From assembly GCA_947482345.1 (NCBI GenBank), contig CANKJN010000011.1:1-35736 (forward strand): a stretch of DNA of 35,736 nt. The letters run 5' to 3'. Positions within the stretch are counted from its first letter, which is position 1. The number at the start of each line of letters is the position of its first letter. Below are positions 7,878-15,630 of the stretch, piece by piece. Below the pieces are notes generated by a model, which did no database searches, was not told the origin of the DNA, and was given only the letters and a program-made list of their open reading frames with translations. This DNA is from Spartobacteria bacterium (GTDB lineage: Bacteria; Verrucomicrobiota; Verrucomicrobiia; Chthoniobacterales; UBA6821). The translations under genes and the position numbers were made by a program.

Positions 7878-8738
7878 TCACTGCACACCACGTGCAGTCA
7901 GTGGCTCGATGTCGACCCAGTCGATCAGCATGGTCTGGGATCCGGTCCAGTCGGGAGTTCCGGCCCAGGGCATCCGTCTCATGCCGATGATGACCTGAGA
8001 CGGGTAGTCGGGAACAACATCATCGATGACCTTCTGCAGTACCCCGTCGATCAGGAATCGCACCGACTTCGGCCTCCACTCGATCGTGTAGGTATGGAAG
8101 CAGCCGTCGCGGTGAGAGACCTTCCTTCCCTTGGCATCGAGGATCGGTGTGCGGATGCTCCTTGAGGGTGAGAGTCTCCCCGGTGAATCTCCGGATCGAT
8201 CCGTTGCATTGGCCCATGTATTGAGTCTCACGTCGGTCCATCCGCCATCGGTGCCGGTCGCATGGCCGGCTTCAGGTGACTGGGTGTCATGCGCGACGAT
8301 CTCAATGTCGATCTCATCGACATGCGATTTCTCCCGATAGGTGAAGAGGAGGCAGGCGACACCAGGGATGGCGGCATTCCTGGCACGGATGCCGATCCGG
8401 TGATTGCTTCCGACAGGCCCAAGGGAGAGTGTCTGGAAGGGCCATGGGTTGTTCTTTCCAGGAGGTTTCTGCAGTGCGCGTGATGTGACGGTGAGATGGG
8501 CGTATCCGTCACCGGGAATGATGTTCTTCCATCCCTCGACCGGGGTGAGCTCGTCGGTATATCCCCATCTGATCCCGTCGCGTGTGGGAGGCTTTCCCGG
8601 TAATTCAAACCCCTCGAAGTATTCCCCTGCCATGAGTGATGTGGAACTCATAAGGAGAAGGATAAGTGCCTGCGTAAAAAAATCTCCCGCAGAGGCGCAG
8701 AGGCGCGGAGGGTTGAGGAAATTATTCTTCAAGTCCAT
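7878..8738 (-). CDS. Secreted GH16 family glycoside hydrolase
   Basis: A 286-residue concanavalin-like glucanase. The GH16 catalytic signature EIDIE is at 142-146 (nucleophile E142, D144, acid/base E146). The typical FHTYTIEWRPKSVRFLIDG segment follows nearer the C-terminus, as in beta-glucanases and related enzymes. The exact polysaccharide cannot be read from sequence. A hydrophobic stretch at 23-37 ending SLMAGEY looks like the core of a signal peptide. The N-terminal 22 residues are unusual: about 11 of them (around 9-19) are encoded by a copy of the intergenic repeat at 8684-8710. The ATG at 8738 lies inside the end of the GxxExxY gene (17-base overlap), so coupling is possible. The alternative start at M30 would destroy the signal peptide, so I keep 8738 with caution. 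Confidence 0.82.
   Translation of the reverse strand: MDLKNNFLNPPRLCASAGDFFTQALILLLMSSTSLMAGEYFEGFELPGKPPTRDGIRWGYTDELTPVEGWKNIIPGDGYAHLTVTSRALQKPPGKNNPWPFQTLSLGPVGSNHRIGIRARNAAIPGVACLLFTYREKSHVDEIDIEIVAHDTQSPEAGHATGTDGGWTDVRLNTWANATDRSGDSPGRLSPSRSIRTPILDAKGRKVSHRDGCFHTYTIEWRPKSVRFLIDGVLQKVIDDVVPDYPSQVIIGMRRMPWAGTPDWTGSQTMLIDWVDIEPLTARGVQ
8684..8710 (+). repeat. GCAGAGGCGC-type repeat, copy 1
   Basis: A 27-base unit beginning CTCCCGCAGAGGCGCAGAG and ending GCGCGGAG. It shares its first 19 bases with the copy at 9141 and is nearly identical to the reverse complement of 9246-9272. It lies inside the reading frame of the GH16 gene, encoding part of its N-terminus, and directly downstream of the GxxExxY stop. 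Confidence 0.8.
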
Positions 8739-9105
8739 TCACATATCGGGTGATGCCGCTCTTCAGAACGTCTTCCCCGAAGTTCAGGAGGTATCCAAGC
8801 TTTAATCCCGTCAACTTCAGGTAGGTCTGTACTTGCTTCTTATGGGCGGGGGCGATCCTTTCGACTGACTTGAGTTCTAGGAGAACCTTTTGCTCCACGA
8901 TGATGTCGGCTCGAAACCCTTCATCAAAGGTGACCCCTTTGAAGATGATCTGAACAGGGACCTGCCTTTCCACCTTTAAGCCTAGATTGAGTAACTCACG
9001 GGCTAGGACGACTTCGTAAACAGTTTCCAGAAGTCCCGGGCCGAGTTCTCGATGAACGCCAATCGCTGATTCAATAATTTTTGTCCCAATCTCATTTTCT
9101 TTCAT
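8722..9105 (-). CDS. GxxExxY protein (PD-(D/E)XK-like fold)
   Basis: A 127-residue protein with the name-giving motif G24-L-L-E27-T-V-Y30. A nuclease-like core follows: FRADIIV (D67), then LLELKS (E77-x-K79), consistent with the PD-(D/E)XK superfamily to which this family is assigned. The length is typical. Its function is not established. Members are scattered, highly variable in copy number, and often sit in intergenic-like locations with the repeats seen here. No good Shine-Dalgarno precedes the ATG. Repeat copies lie on both sides: 12 bases after its stop, and about 35 and 140 bases before its start. The setting suggests a mobile or duplicated unit rather than a stable operon member. Confidence 0.88.
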   Translation of the reverse strand: MKENEIGTKIIESAIGVHRELGPGLLETVYEVVLARELLNLGLKVERQVPVQIIFKGVTFDEGFRADIIVEQKVLLELKSVERIAPAHKKQVQTYLKLTGLKLGYLLNFGEDVLKSGITRYVNGLEE

Positions 9106-9140
9106 AGTTCTTTGAGTTGTCCGGTGAAATGAAAGTTAAA

Positions 9141-9160
9141 CTCCCGCAGAGGCGCAGAGA
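9141..9160 (+). repeat. GCAGAGGCGC-type repeat, copy 2
   Basis: Matches the first 19 bases of copy 1 (CTCCCGCAGAGGCGCAGAG) in the same orientation, then diverges. It lies 36 bases upstream of the GxxExxY start codon. Confidence 0.75.
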
Positions 9161-9193
9161 TGGGTAAGGAATGCATGGTTATGAAGAGGGAGA

Positions 9194-9213
9194 TATATTC
9201 TAAATAGAATATA
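9194..9213. repeat. AT-rich inverted repeat TATATTCT/AGAATATA
   Basis: A perfect 8-base inverted repeat with a 4-base AAAT spacer, between repeat copies 2 and 3 and upstream of the GxxExxY gene. It could be a protein-binding site or part of the repeat unit. There is no T-run typical of a terminator. Confidence 0.4.
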
Positions 9214-9245
9214 CCCGCCATTATCAGGCTTGCTCATAATATCTT

Positions 9246-9272
9246 CTCCGCGCCTCAGCGCCTCTGCGGGAG
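9246..9272 (-). repeat. GCAGAGGCGC-type repeat, copy 3 (inverted)
   Basis: The reverse complement of this 27-base segment matches copy 1 with one difference (GCTGAGG for GCAGAGG). It is therefore inverted relative to copies 1 and 2, so the GxxExxY gene is bracketed by oppositely oriented copies. It lies 21 bases downstream of the stop of the dehydrogenase gene. Confidence 0.8.
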
Positions 9273-9293
9273 TGTTTCTCTCTATTTCTTGGA

Positions 9294-10601
9294 TTAGGCG
9301 GGGATGACGCGGGCTATCCGATCCTTGGGGACGATGTTGCAGGAATCGATGATCAGGGGGATAAGTTCTGCGAGTTGCCCGTAGTTGATTCCGTGGTGAG
9401 GGGTGCATACCACGGCGGCGTCATAGAGCGAGAGGCTCTCGGGTGACCATGGAATGGATTGATGCCCTGCCCAAGCTTTTCCCCCGCCGTGTTCCGTGAT
9501 CTCCGGAACAAAGGGATCGTGGTAGTCGACGATGCCACCTTTCTCGCGAAGCAGGTCCATGATCTCGTAGGAAGGGGACTCCCTGTCGTCGGGAATACCC
9601 GTCTTGTAGGCGACACCAACCACGAGGATCCTGCTTCCCTGGATTGACTTTCCCTCGGAATTCATCGCCTCCATCAATCGGTTAACCACGTAGTAGGGCA
9701 TGCCACGGTTGATCTGTCCCGCCAACTCAATGAACTTGGTGTCGAGGTTGTACTCCCGGGCCTTCCAAGTCAGGTAGTAAGGGTCGATCGGGATACAGTG
9801 ACCGCCTACGCCCGCGCCCGGGTAAAATGGCATGAAGCCGAAGGGTTTTGTCTTGGCGGCGTCGATGACCTCCCAGATGTCGATCCCCATGGGGGTGTAG
9901 ATCCGCTTGAGTTCGTTGACGAGAGCGATGTTGATGAAGCGGAAAATGTTCTCCGTGAGCTTCACCGCTTCCGCGGTGTCGCAACTGCTGACGGGAACCA
10001 CTTGGCGAACGGCGCGTGAGTACAACTCGACGGCACGTTCCCTGCAGGCTGGGGTAATTCCCCCGATCACCTTTGGCATCTCCTTGAACACGCTTTTTTC
10101 GTTTCCGGGATCCTCGCGCTCGGGGGAGAAGGCCAATGCGAAGTCGACCCCTGCCTTGAGTCCCGATCCTTTCTCGAGAACCTTTTTAAGGTCGACCCTT
10201 GTCGTACCCGGGTAGGTGCTTGATTCGAGAGAGACAAGCATGCCTGGTCGTAACGAGGGAGCGATCTCCTCTCCTGCACGGATGATGAAGCCGAGGTCGG
10301 GATCAAGGTGTCTCCGGAGCGGCGTCGGAACGCAGATGATGATTGACTCGCTCTTGCTGAGAAGGTTCCTGTCCGTGGTGAAATCCAGACGGTTTCTTCC
10401 CATTGCACGGGCAATCCTTTCTGAGGAAACCGTCGTGATCGGCGAGCGACCGTCCTGAAGGACATCGATCCGTTCCTGATCGAGATCGAACCCGAGCGTC
10501 CTGCATCCGGCTTCGGCAAATCCCACGGCCAGCGGAATGCCGACGTAGCCCAGGCCGACGACGGCCACTTCGTAAAGAGAGTTGGTGGGTTTTGTGATCA
10601 T
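9294..10601 (-). CDS. UDP-sugar 6-dehydrogenase (WbpA-like)
   Basis: A 435-residue NAD-dependent nucleotide-sugar dehydrogenase that oxidises C6 of a UDP-sugar to the uronate in two steps. The Rossmann motif VGLGYVG is at 15-21, the segments ESSTYPGTT and FSPEREDPGN are typical of the UDP-N-acetylhexosamine branch, and the catalytic cysteine is C269 in GGHCIPIDP. By these motifs it resembles WbpA-type UDP-GlcNAc dehydrogenases more than UDP-glucose dehydrogenases, but substrate calls within this family are soft. Its ATG overlaps the stop of the glycosyltransferase by four bases (ATGA). It is the last gene of the exopolysaccharide operon and would supply acidic sugar precursors. Confidence 0.92.
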   Translation of the reverse strand: MITKPTNSLYEVAVVGLGYVGIPLAVGFAEAGCRTLGFDLDQERIDVLQDGRSPITTVSSERIARAMGRNRLDFTTDRNLLSKSESIIICVPTPLRRHLDPDLGFIIRAGEEIAPSLRPGMLVSLESSTYPGTTRVDLKKVLEKGSGLKAGVDFALAFSPEREDPGNEKSVFKEMPKVIGGITPACRERAVELYSRAVRQVVPVSSCDTAEAVKLTENIFRFINIALVNELKRIYTPMGIDIWEVIDAAKTKPFGFMPFYPGAGVGGHCIPIDPYYLTWKAREYNLDTKFIELAGQINRGMPYYVVNRLMEAMNSEGKSIQGSRILVVGVAYKTGIPDDRESPSYEIMDLLREKGGIVDYHDPFVPEITEHGGGKAWAGHQSIPWSPESLSLYDAAVVCTPHHGINYGQLAELIPLIIDSCNIVPKDRIARVIPA

Positions 10602-12007
10602 GCGGGAGTGGGGTGATGGTTCATTCGTTCCATGGCACGTCCGAGGTCCCTACGACCGAGAACATACTGGAACGTGCCGATGACACGGATCAGGAGGTGA
10701 AACTGGTGAAAGCCGAGATTGTCCACGAAGATGGCGAGCAGAAGCCTCCAGAAATCCCTCCAGCATGCGCAGCGAAGGCGCCCTGACTCGGTGAGCAGGA
10801 CTGCGGAGAGGGAAAGAAAGACCCCCAGAATGTAAGCTAGGTAGATCATGAGAAGAATCTCGAATCCCGTCGCGATTCCTAGAACCAGGCAGACAACCAT
10901 CAGGATCCAGGCCGAGAGTTCGACGATCGCGGCCAATCCCTCGAAGACCAGGAAGAAGGGCATGCCGAAGAGCCCCGTCATGCCGTAACGGGGATTGAAG
11001 ATCATGCCCCGGTTCCGCATCAGCGCCTGCAGGGTCCCGCGCTGCCATCGGTTCCTCTGGGAGGCGTATTGCCCAAGTTTCTCCGGGATCTCCGTGTAGC
11101 AGACGGCGTCCGGGGCAAAGACGAGCTTCTGGTCCTCCTTGTTCCTGCGGTCATGCAGATGGCGGTTGATCCTCATGGTGAACTCGATGTCATCGGTCAT
11201 GGCTCCGGGCCAAGGACCGCCAAGTTTCTCGAAGATTGTCTTCCTGATCAGGATGAGCGCCCCTGAGATGCAGAGCATGCTTCGAAGTCGTGATAGGCCT
11301 ATCCTCGCCCACTGGAAGCTGCGTGCATATTCCACCTCCTGGTTCATCCCGAGGAGTGTCTTTGGGAACCCTTTCGCGACGATCCTGCCATCGACCATCG
11401 TCAGGCCGTTGGAGGGTCGGACCACCCCGGCCACTGCCGCCACGCGGGTGTCGCGCAGGAAGGGACGGGCCATGTGAAGCAGCGCATCCTCCTCGAGGAA
11501 AGTATCGGCATCGATGACGCAGAGGAGGGGATATCGGGCCATCGAGACGGCCGCGTTGATCGCATCGGCCCTTCGACCGTTCTCCTTCTCGACGACGACA
11601 AGGTTGGGATGCGAGGAGGAGGCGTAAACGCCGAGAATCTCACGAGTCTCGAGCAGACGTCTGCCGAACCGGTCTATCTTGTTGAGTTGAAAGCTTTCCG
11701 TCAGCACCTTCATGGTGTCATCCGTGGAGCCGTCGCTCACCACGATGATCTCGAATTGCGGGTAATTCAGCCGCATCGCGCTCCTGACGGAGTAACCGAT
11801 GATCGCCGCCTCGTTGAAGCAAGGGATGATCAGGCTCACGGGCATCGAGAGGTGCGACTCGGCGATCCTGCGGAATTCCGCAAAGGTGATCGCCTGCTTG
11901 TAGCGCCTGATCTGTATCGATCCGATCAGCAGAAGCAGCAGATAGATGCCATGCAGCGCGATGTAGTAGACAAGGATGAGCCAGAGAAGGATGCGGATGA
12001 TTGTCAT
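10598..12007 (-). CDS. Processive family 2 glycosyltransferase
   Basis: A 469-residue inner-membrane polysaccharide synthase of the BcsA/PgaC/HasA type. An N-terminal membrane segment is at about 5-29. The GT-A domain has SLIIPCFNE (58-66), VSDGSTDD (90-97), the DxD motif D166-A-D168, TDD at 271-273 as the acceptor-site acidic motif, and Q317-x-x-R320-W321, the marker of processive synthases. Several C-terminal membrane segments follow from about 345. No PilZ domain is seen. ATG 12007 is chosen because it overlaps the upstream stop as ATGA; a longer frame to 12175 lies wholly inside the HEAT gene and is Arg/Cys-rich. The polymer cannot be named. The neighbouring dehydrogenase and epimerase suggest uronate or amino-sugar content. 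Confidence 0.92.
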   Translation of the reverse strand: MTIIRILLWLILVYYIALHGIYLLLLLIGSIQIRRYKQAITFAEFRRIAESHLSMPVSLIIPCFNEAAIIGYSVRSAMRLNYPQFEIIVVSDGSTDDTMKVLTESFQLNKIDRFGRRLLETREILGVYASSSHPNLVVVEKENGRRADAINAAVSMARYPLLCVIDADTFLEEDALLHMARPFLRDTRVAAVAGVVRPSNGLTMVDGRIVAKGFPKTLLGMNQEVEYARSFQWARIGLSRLRSMLCISGALILIRKTIFEKLGGPWPGAMTDDIEFTMRINRHLHDRRNKEDQKLVFAPDAVCYTEIPEKLGQYASQRNRWQRGTLQALMRNRGMIFNPRYGMTGLFGMPFFLVFEGLAAIVELSAWILMVVCLVLGIATGFEILLMIYLAYILGVFLSLSAVLLTESGRLRCACWRDFWRLLLAIFVDNLGFHQFHLLIRVIGTFQYVLGRRDLGRAMERMNHHPTPA

Positions 12008-13086
12008 GGGTGTGTCTCGGTGCGGGGTTGAAGAATGAAGTGCTGCTGGAGGATCTGTCGGCTCATGTCTCGCCCGTAGCCGTCGACATGGTGCTCGGCG
12101 GCATTCCTCAGTTCGGCAATGCCGGTCTCGCCGAGTCCGTGGAGAGCCTCGGCAGCAGAGTGGCGGACCCACCATTCCTGATCGGAGAGTCCCTGGAGGA
12201 GGAGGGGAACATGCTCCGACGCGCCCAGTTTACCCAGGGCCTGCATGACGGCGTTGCGGACTTCCCATGAGGGATCCTCGGCGATCGCGGATATTGCGGA
12301 TATCGTCGAATGGTCTCCATGGGGTGCAATGGAGGCGATGGAGCGGACGGCATTCAGTCGGACATTCGGAGAGGGGTGGGTGAGCAGGAGGCATAGAGGG
12401 GTGAGCCCTCTCTGAATCTTCAGCGATCCGACAACTCGCGCCGCAATCGCCAGGGCTGTCTCATTGATCGTGGGGTGCGAGAGGAGTGCGATCATCGGGT
12501 CGGTGACCCGGGGGCCGAGGATCATCAGCACCTCGGCAACCCTTCTCTGCGAGACTTCCCCCGGAACATCGAGGGCCCGCAGGATCGGCTCCGCGGCATC
12601 CTGGCATCCGAGTCGTGCGAGTGATTGAGCGGCGGCGAATCGGACCGAGAGCACATCGTCGCGGAGAGCGTTCATCAGTCCGGGCAGGGCGGTGTCGTTC
12701 CCCAGATATCCGAGCGCCTCCACCGCCCTGAGACGTTTCTCCCAGCTTCTGCTCCGCAGGTTGGAGAGTTCGGATCCCACGAAGGGAAAGGTTCCCGTGA
12801 GGGGGGCGAGTTTCTCCCTGCCTCCCTCGCCGAGCGAGTCCGCCTGCTCCATCAGGATCTCTCTCGCAAGTCGGGGGCTCTTCCCAAGGACCGCGGCGGC
12901 AACCTCGACGGTGACATCACCTGCAAGGAAGGATCGGAGAAGCGGTTCCGCCCTGCTTCGGAATTCAGATTCCCGACGAATATTCCTGTCGGTCATCAGG
13001 CGCAGGCCGATGATGACAAGAAGAAGAACAAGGCTGAGAACAGTGAGCGTTGCAGCCGTGTAGAAGACGATGGTGAGAAGGTTCAT
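12004..13086 (-). CDS. Membrane-anchored HEAT-repeat protein
   Basis: A 360-residue protein with one N-terminal membrane segment (about 6-30) and a long alpha-helical repeat region. At least five HEAT/armadillo-like units are recognisable, for example EKRLRAVEALGYLGND, VRFAAAQSLARLG, VRLNAVRSIASIA, WEVRNAVMQALGKLG and WWVRHSAAEALHGLG. Such proteins act as scaffolds. Its place between the barrel protein and the synthase suggests it links the two in a secretion complex, which is inference. It begins two bases after the barrel gene's stop (TGACCATG) and its own stop overlaps the synthase start. Confidence 0.85.
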   Translation of the reverse strand: MNLLTIVFYTAATLTVLSLVLLLVIIGLRLMTDRNIRRESEFRSRAEPLLRSFLAGDVTVEVAAAVLGKSPRLAREILMEQADSLGEGGREKLAPLTGTFPFVGSELSNLRSRSWEKRLRAVEALGYLGNDTALPGLMNALRDDVLSVRFAAAQSLARLGCQDAAEPILRALDVPGEVSQRRVAEVLMILGPRVTDPMIALLSHPTINETALAIAARVVGSLKIQRGLTPLCLLLTHPSPNVRLNAVRSIASIAPHGDHSTISAISAIAEDPSWEVRNAVMQALGKLGASEHVPLLLQGLSDQEWWVRHSAAEALHGLGETGIAELRNAAEHHVDGYGRDMSRQILQQHFILQPRTETHP

Positions 13087-13088
13087 GG

Positions 13089-14414
13089 TCAGAATCTCAG
13101 CGAACAGCCGAGGGTTGGTGTTAACTGCTGATAGAGGGGATTGTTATTCTCCGTCAGGCGGTAGCAGTACTGGATCCCCGCAAAGAGATTGAGATCCCGG
13201 GTGATCGGCTGGGTGAAGAAGACGGAATAGGTGTAGGCGGGGCTGAGGGTTGTCACATTGCTGCCATCCGCGCCGATCTGCGCATCGGGATCGGTACCGT
13301 AGGCGAAGGCAAGACTCAGCCGGCGCTTACCGGGAAGCGAGAGGTTCAGCGCCGCGGAATAGTAGTTGTACTCGAGATCGTAGAAGGCCCAACCCCTGAC
13401 GTACCGAAGGACGATCGAGTTGTCGTCATTGATGTTGAAGACGATCCCCGGATTGAGCTGATCGAGCGGTCCCTGGATGAAATTGTAGCGTTGATAGTCC
13501 ATCAACAGTCCGAGTCGCGGCATCGCCTGATAGATCACTCCCGCTGAATAGACCTGTGTCGCCGCAAAGGTGGGGGCGGGGCAGATGGAGATCTTCCCGT
13601 GGACCTCGAGATACTTCCAGAGGTAGTAGGAGGCGAGGGCGCTGTAGTAGATATTGGTACCCGATGGGGGGCGATCCAGGATATCGATCTCACCTCCGAC
13701 GGTGAGTTTCTTGTTCACCCTATAATAGAGCTGCACATCCTCCTCCATCCATCCCTGTCGCCCTTCGTTGAAGAAGCTGTAGCTGTAGCTCGGAATGAGA
13801 AGCCAGCGCTTGAAACTCTCCACGGGTTCCTCAGAGGTGATGACCTCCTTGTCACGATCAGGTGACTTTCTTCCCTTGGCAACATGGGCAGGGTGTGTGG
13901 CCGCTCCCTTCTTGGGAGCCTTCCGGACGAAGCCGGGTGGCTTTTTCAGGGGAGTTGCTGGAAGTCCGAGCTCGTCACGAACCTCAACGATGGCATTGAA
14001 ACAAGAAACAGGATCGGAGGTCGCTCCGCTCTGGAGGCTCTTCTCAAGAAGACGGAGGCATTCCTTGTCGTGGAATCCGTTGGAATAGAGAAACCATGCG
14101 TATTTGGCCCTGAGCACCGAATCCTCGGGATTCTGTTGCAGTGCCGCCCTGTATTCCTCGCGTGCCTTGACCAACTGGACTTGCGATTCCGAGAGCTGTG
14201 CCATCTGAAAGAGTCTCAGGGGAGGGGAGGAGATGGTCTGCTCGACCATCGGTTCCAGGGTGGCGGTTTCTTCGGTCTGTTCCATCTGGATGCCCTGCGG
14301 CTCCGGAGTTGCGGCATTGGCATCCTCCGCCTTCATCCATGAGGGCGCCATGAGGGTTAGTGTGAGGAGAAGCAGAAGGGTATGGAAGAAGGGGAGGGGG
14401 GGAGTTTTTTTCAT
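13089..14414 (-). CDS. TPR and outer-membrane beta-barrel protein (YaiO-like)
   Basis: A 441-residue exported protein. Residues 1-29 are a signal peptide with a Lys-Lys start and a Leu-rich core. A TPR-like helical part covers about 65-150 (VKAREEYRAALQQNPEDS), a basic linker lies at 155-195, and 205-441 consists of alternating aromatic beta-strands ending in phenylalanine (LGCSLRF), the usual outer-membrane barrel signature. The layout resembles the YaiO family and the TPR-plus-porin exporters of synthase-dependent polysaccharides such as PgaA, but it is shorter than PgaA. It is the likely export pore or periplasmic guide for the polymer made by the downstream synthase. Its ATG overlaps the epimerase stop by four bases. 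Confidence 0.8.
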   Translation of the reverse strand: MKKTPPLPFFHTLLLLLTLTLMAPSWMKAEDANAATPEPQGIQMEQTEETATLEPMVEQTISSPPLRLFQMAQLSESQVQLVKAREEYRAALQQNPEDSVLRAKYAWFLYSNGFHDKECLRLLEKSLQSGATSDPVSCFNAIVEVRDELGLPATPLKKPPGFVRKAPKKGAATHPAHVAKGRKSPDRDKEVITSEEPVESFKRWLLIPSYSYSFFNEGRQGWMEEDVQLYYRVNKKLTVGGEIDILDRPPSGTNIYYSALASYYLWKYLEVHGKISICPAPTFAATQVYSAGVIYQAMPRLGLLMDYQRYNFIQGPLDQLNPGIVFNINDDNSIVLRYVRGWAFYDLEYNYYSAALNLSLPGKRRLSLAFAYGTDPDAQIGADGSNVTTLSPAYTYSVFFTQPITRDLNLFAGIQYCYRLTENNNPLYQQLTPTLGCSLRF

Positions 14415-15400
14415 AGAAGTCTGCCTTGGGGGACGATTCGGTCGCTGTTGCGACGGATCAGGTCATCGATTGTCTGTTCGAGCGACCAGGAGTGACGGAA
14501 GTCGGTGAGCTCCTGCAGTCGTTCGATGGATGGGCGACGCTGTGTCGTTTGACGAAACTCGCTTCCATAGCCCCTGGCGTAGGTGATGAACTCGATCGGG
14601 GAGGAACTCCCGGAGCGTTCAATGACTAGCCGCGCCAGATCGAGGATCGTGATCTCACGGGCATTTCCGACATTGACCGGTTGTCCCCAGGCCTTCGGAT
14701 TCTCGGCAAGAAGGGCGAGGGCCCGGACCGTATCACGCACATCGCAGAAGGATCGTGTTTGGGTGCCGTCGCCGTAGACGGTCAGCGGGATTCCCGAGAG
14801 AGCCTGCTTGATGAAGCGGGGAAGGACGAAGCCGTAGTTGCCGGACTGCCTGGGCCCCACGGCATTGAAGAGTCTTGGAATGGTGATGGGAAGGCCATGG
14901 ATATGACGGTAAGCCATGGCCTGGATCTCATTGGTGAGTTTGCTGATCGCATAGCCCGTGAGCCCCCCCTGTTCCGGGCGGAAGATGAATTCGCTCTCCT
15001 CACCAAGAAGTTCCTGCTTGGTGTGTCCGTACACGGAGGAACTCGATGCGATGACCAGTTCAGGAAGATGATGGGAACGGACGACCGATTCCAGAAGTCG
15101 TTCCGTTCCGAGGACATTCACCCGTGTGACCTCGACCGGCTCCCGGAGGACCCGGACGATACCGACCACGGCGGCCATGTGATAGATCCTGTCGGCCCGC
15201 TTCACTTCTCGGTCAAGATCCTTCCATGTGAGGATGTCTCCCTCCACGAATGTGAAGCGGTCTGGCTTGAATCCCTTGAAGACATCCTTCGAACCCGTGC
15301 TCAGGTCATCGACAGCGGTCACTGTATCGCCCTTTGCGAGATGATACTCGGCAAGATGCGATCCGATGAAGCCTGCGCCGCCCGTGATGAGGACCTTCAT
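14411..15400 (-). CDS. NAD-dependent sugar epimerase/dehydratase
   Basis: A 329-residue extended short-chain dehydrogenase. The NAD-binding motif TGGAGFIGSH is at 6-15, the catalytic Ser lies in IASSSSVYG (118-125), and the pair Y150/K154 is in YAISK. NAVGPRQSG and the sugar-binding segments match the UDP-glucose 4-epimerase / UDP-GlcNAc epimerase / UDP-glucuronate decarboxylase group. These three cannot be separated safely from sequence. It probably converts a UDP-hexose or UDP-uronate for the polymer. No Shine-Dalgarno is seen, but a small upstream frame ends with ATGA over its start, so re-initiation is plausible. Confidence 0.9.
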   Translation of the reverse strand: MKVLITGGAGFIGSHLAEYHLAKGDTVTAVDDLSTGSKDVFKGFKPDRFTFVEGDILTWKDLDREVKRADRIYHMAAVVGIVRVLREPVEVTRVNVLGTERLLESVVRSHHLPELVIASSSSVYGHTKQELLGEESEFIFRPEQGGLTGYAISKLTNEIQAMAYRHIHGLPITIPRLFNAVGPRQSGNYGFVLPRFIKQALSGIPLTVYGDGTQTRSFCDVRDTVRALALLAENPKAWGQPVNVGNAREITILDLARLVIERSGSSSPIEFITYARGYGSEFRQTTQRRPSIERLQELTDFRHSWSLEQTIDDLIRRNSDRIVPQGRLL

Positions 15401-15630
15401 GGTGTGTGGAGGGGTTGTTCGTTACATGCCGCCGAATGAGGGATTGATGGGTCGGAATGCCTGACCGGGGTTGGAAAGAGACGTGAGACACGGGTTGCAA
15501 GCCTTTGCTGGATCCTTGATCCGATCTTGAGGGGCCAGGGATTGGGATCAGGTATCCGCAGAAAGACCTGCTCACGCAGGCTTGAGAATTCTTTCGTCGG
15601 ATCGGGATGGGATGTCGTTGGCTTATTCAC
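15397..15630 (-). CDS. Possible small protein bridging two operon genes
   Basis: A 77-codon frame beginning GTG at 15630 and ending at 15397. I do not recognise it. The argument for reality is positional: it overlaps the end of the unknown upstream gene by 8 bases and its stop overlaps the epimerase ATG as ATGA, exactly filling an otherwise 222-base hole in a run of overlapping genes. Against it: codon third positions are only about 55 percent G/C, the composition is Pro/Ser/Arg-rich, and no domain, signal or membrane segment is visible. It may be a leader or chance frame. Confidence 0.35.
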   Translation of the reverse strand: MNKPTTSHPDPTKEFSSLREQVFLRIPDPNPWPLKIGSRIQQRLATRVSRLFPTPVRHSDPSIPHSAACNEQPLHTP

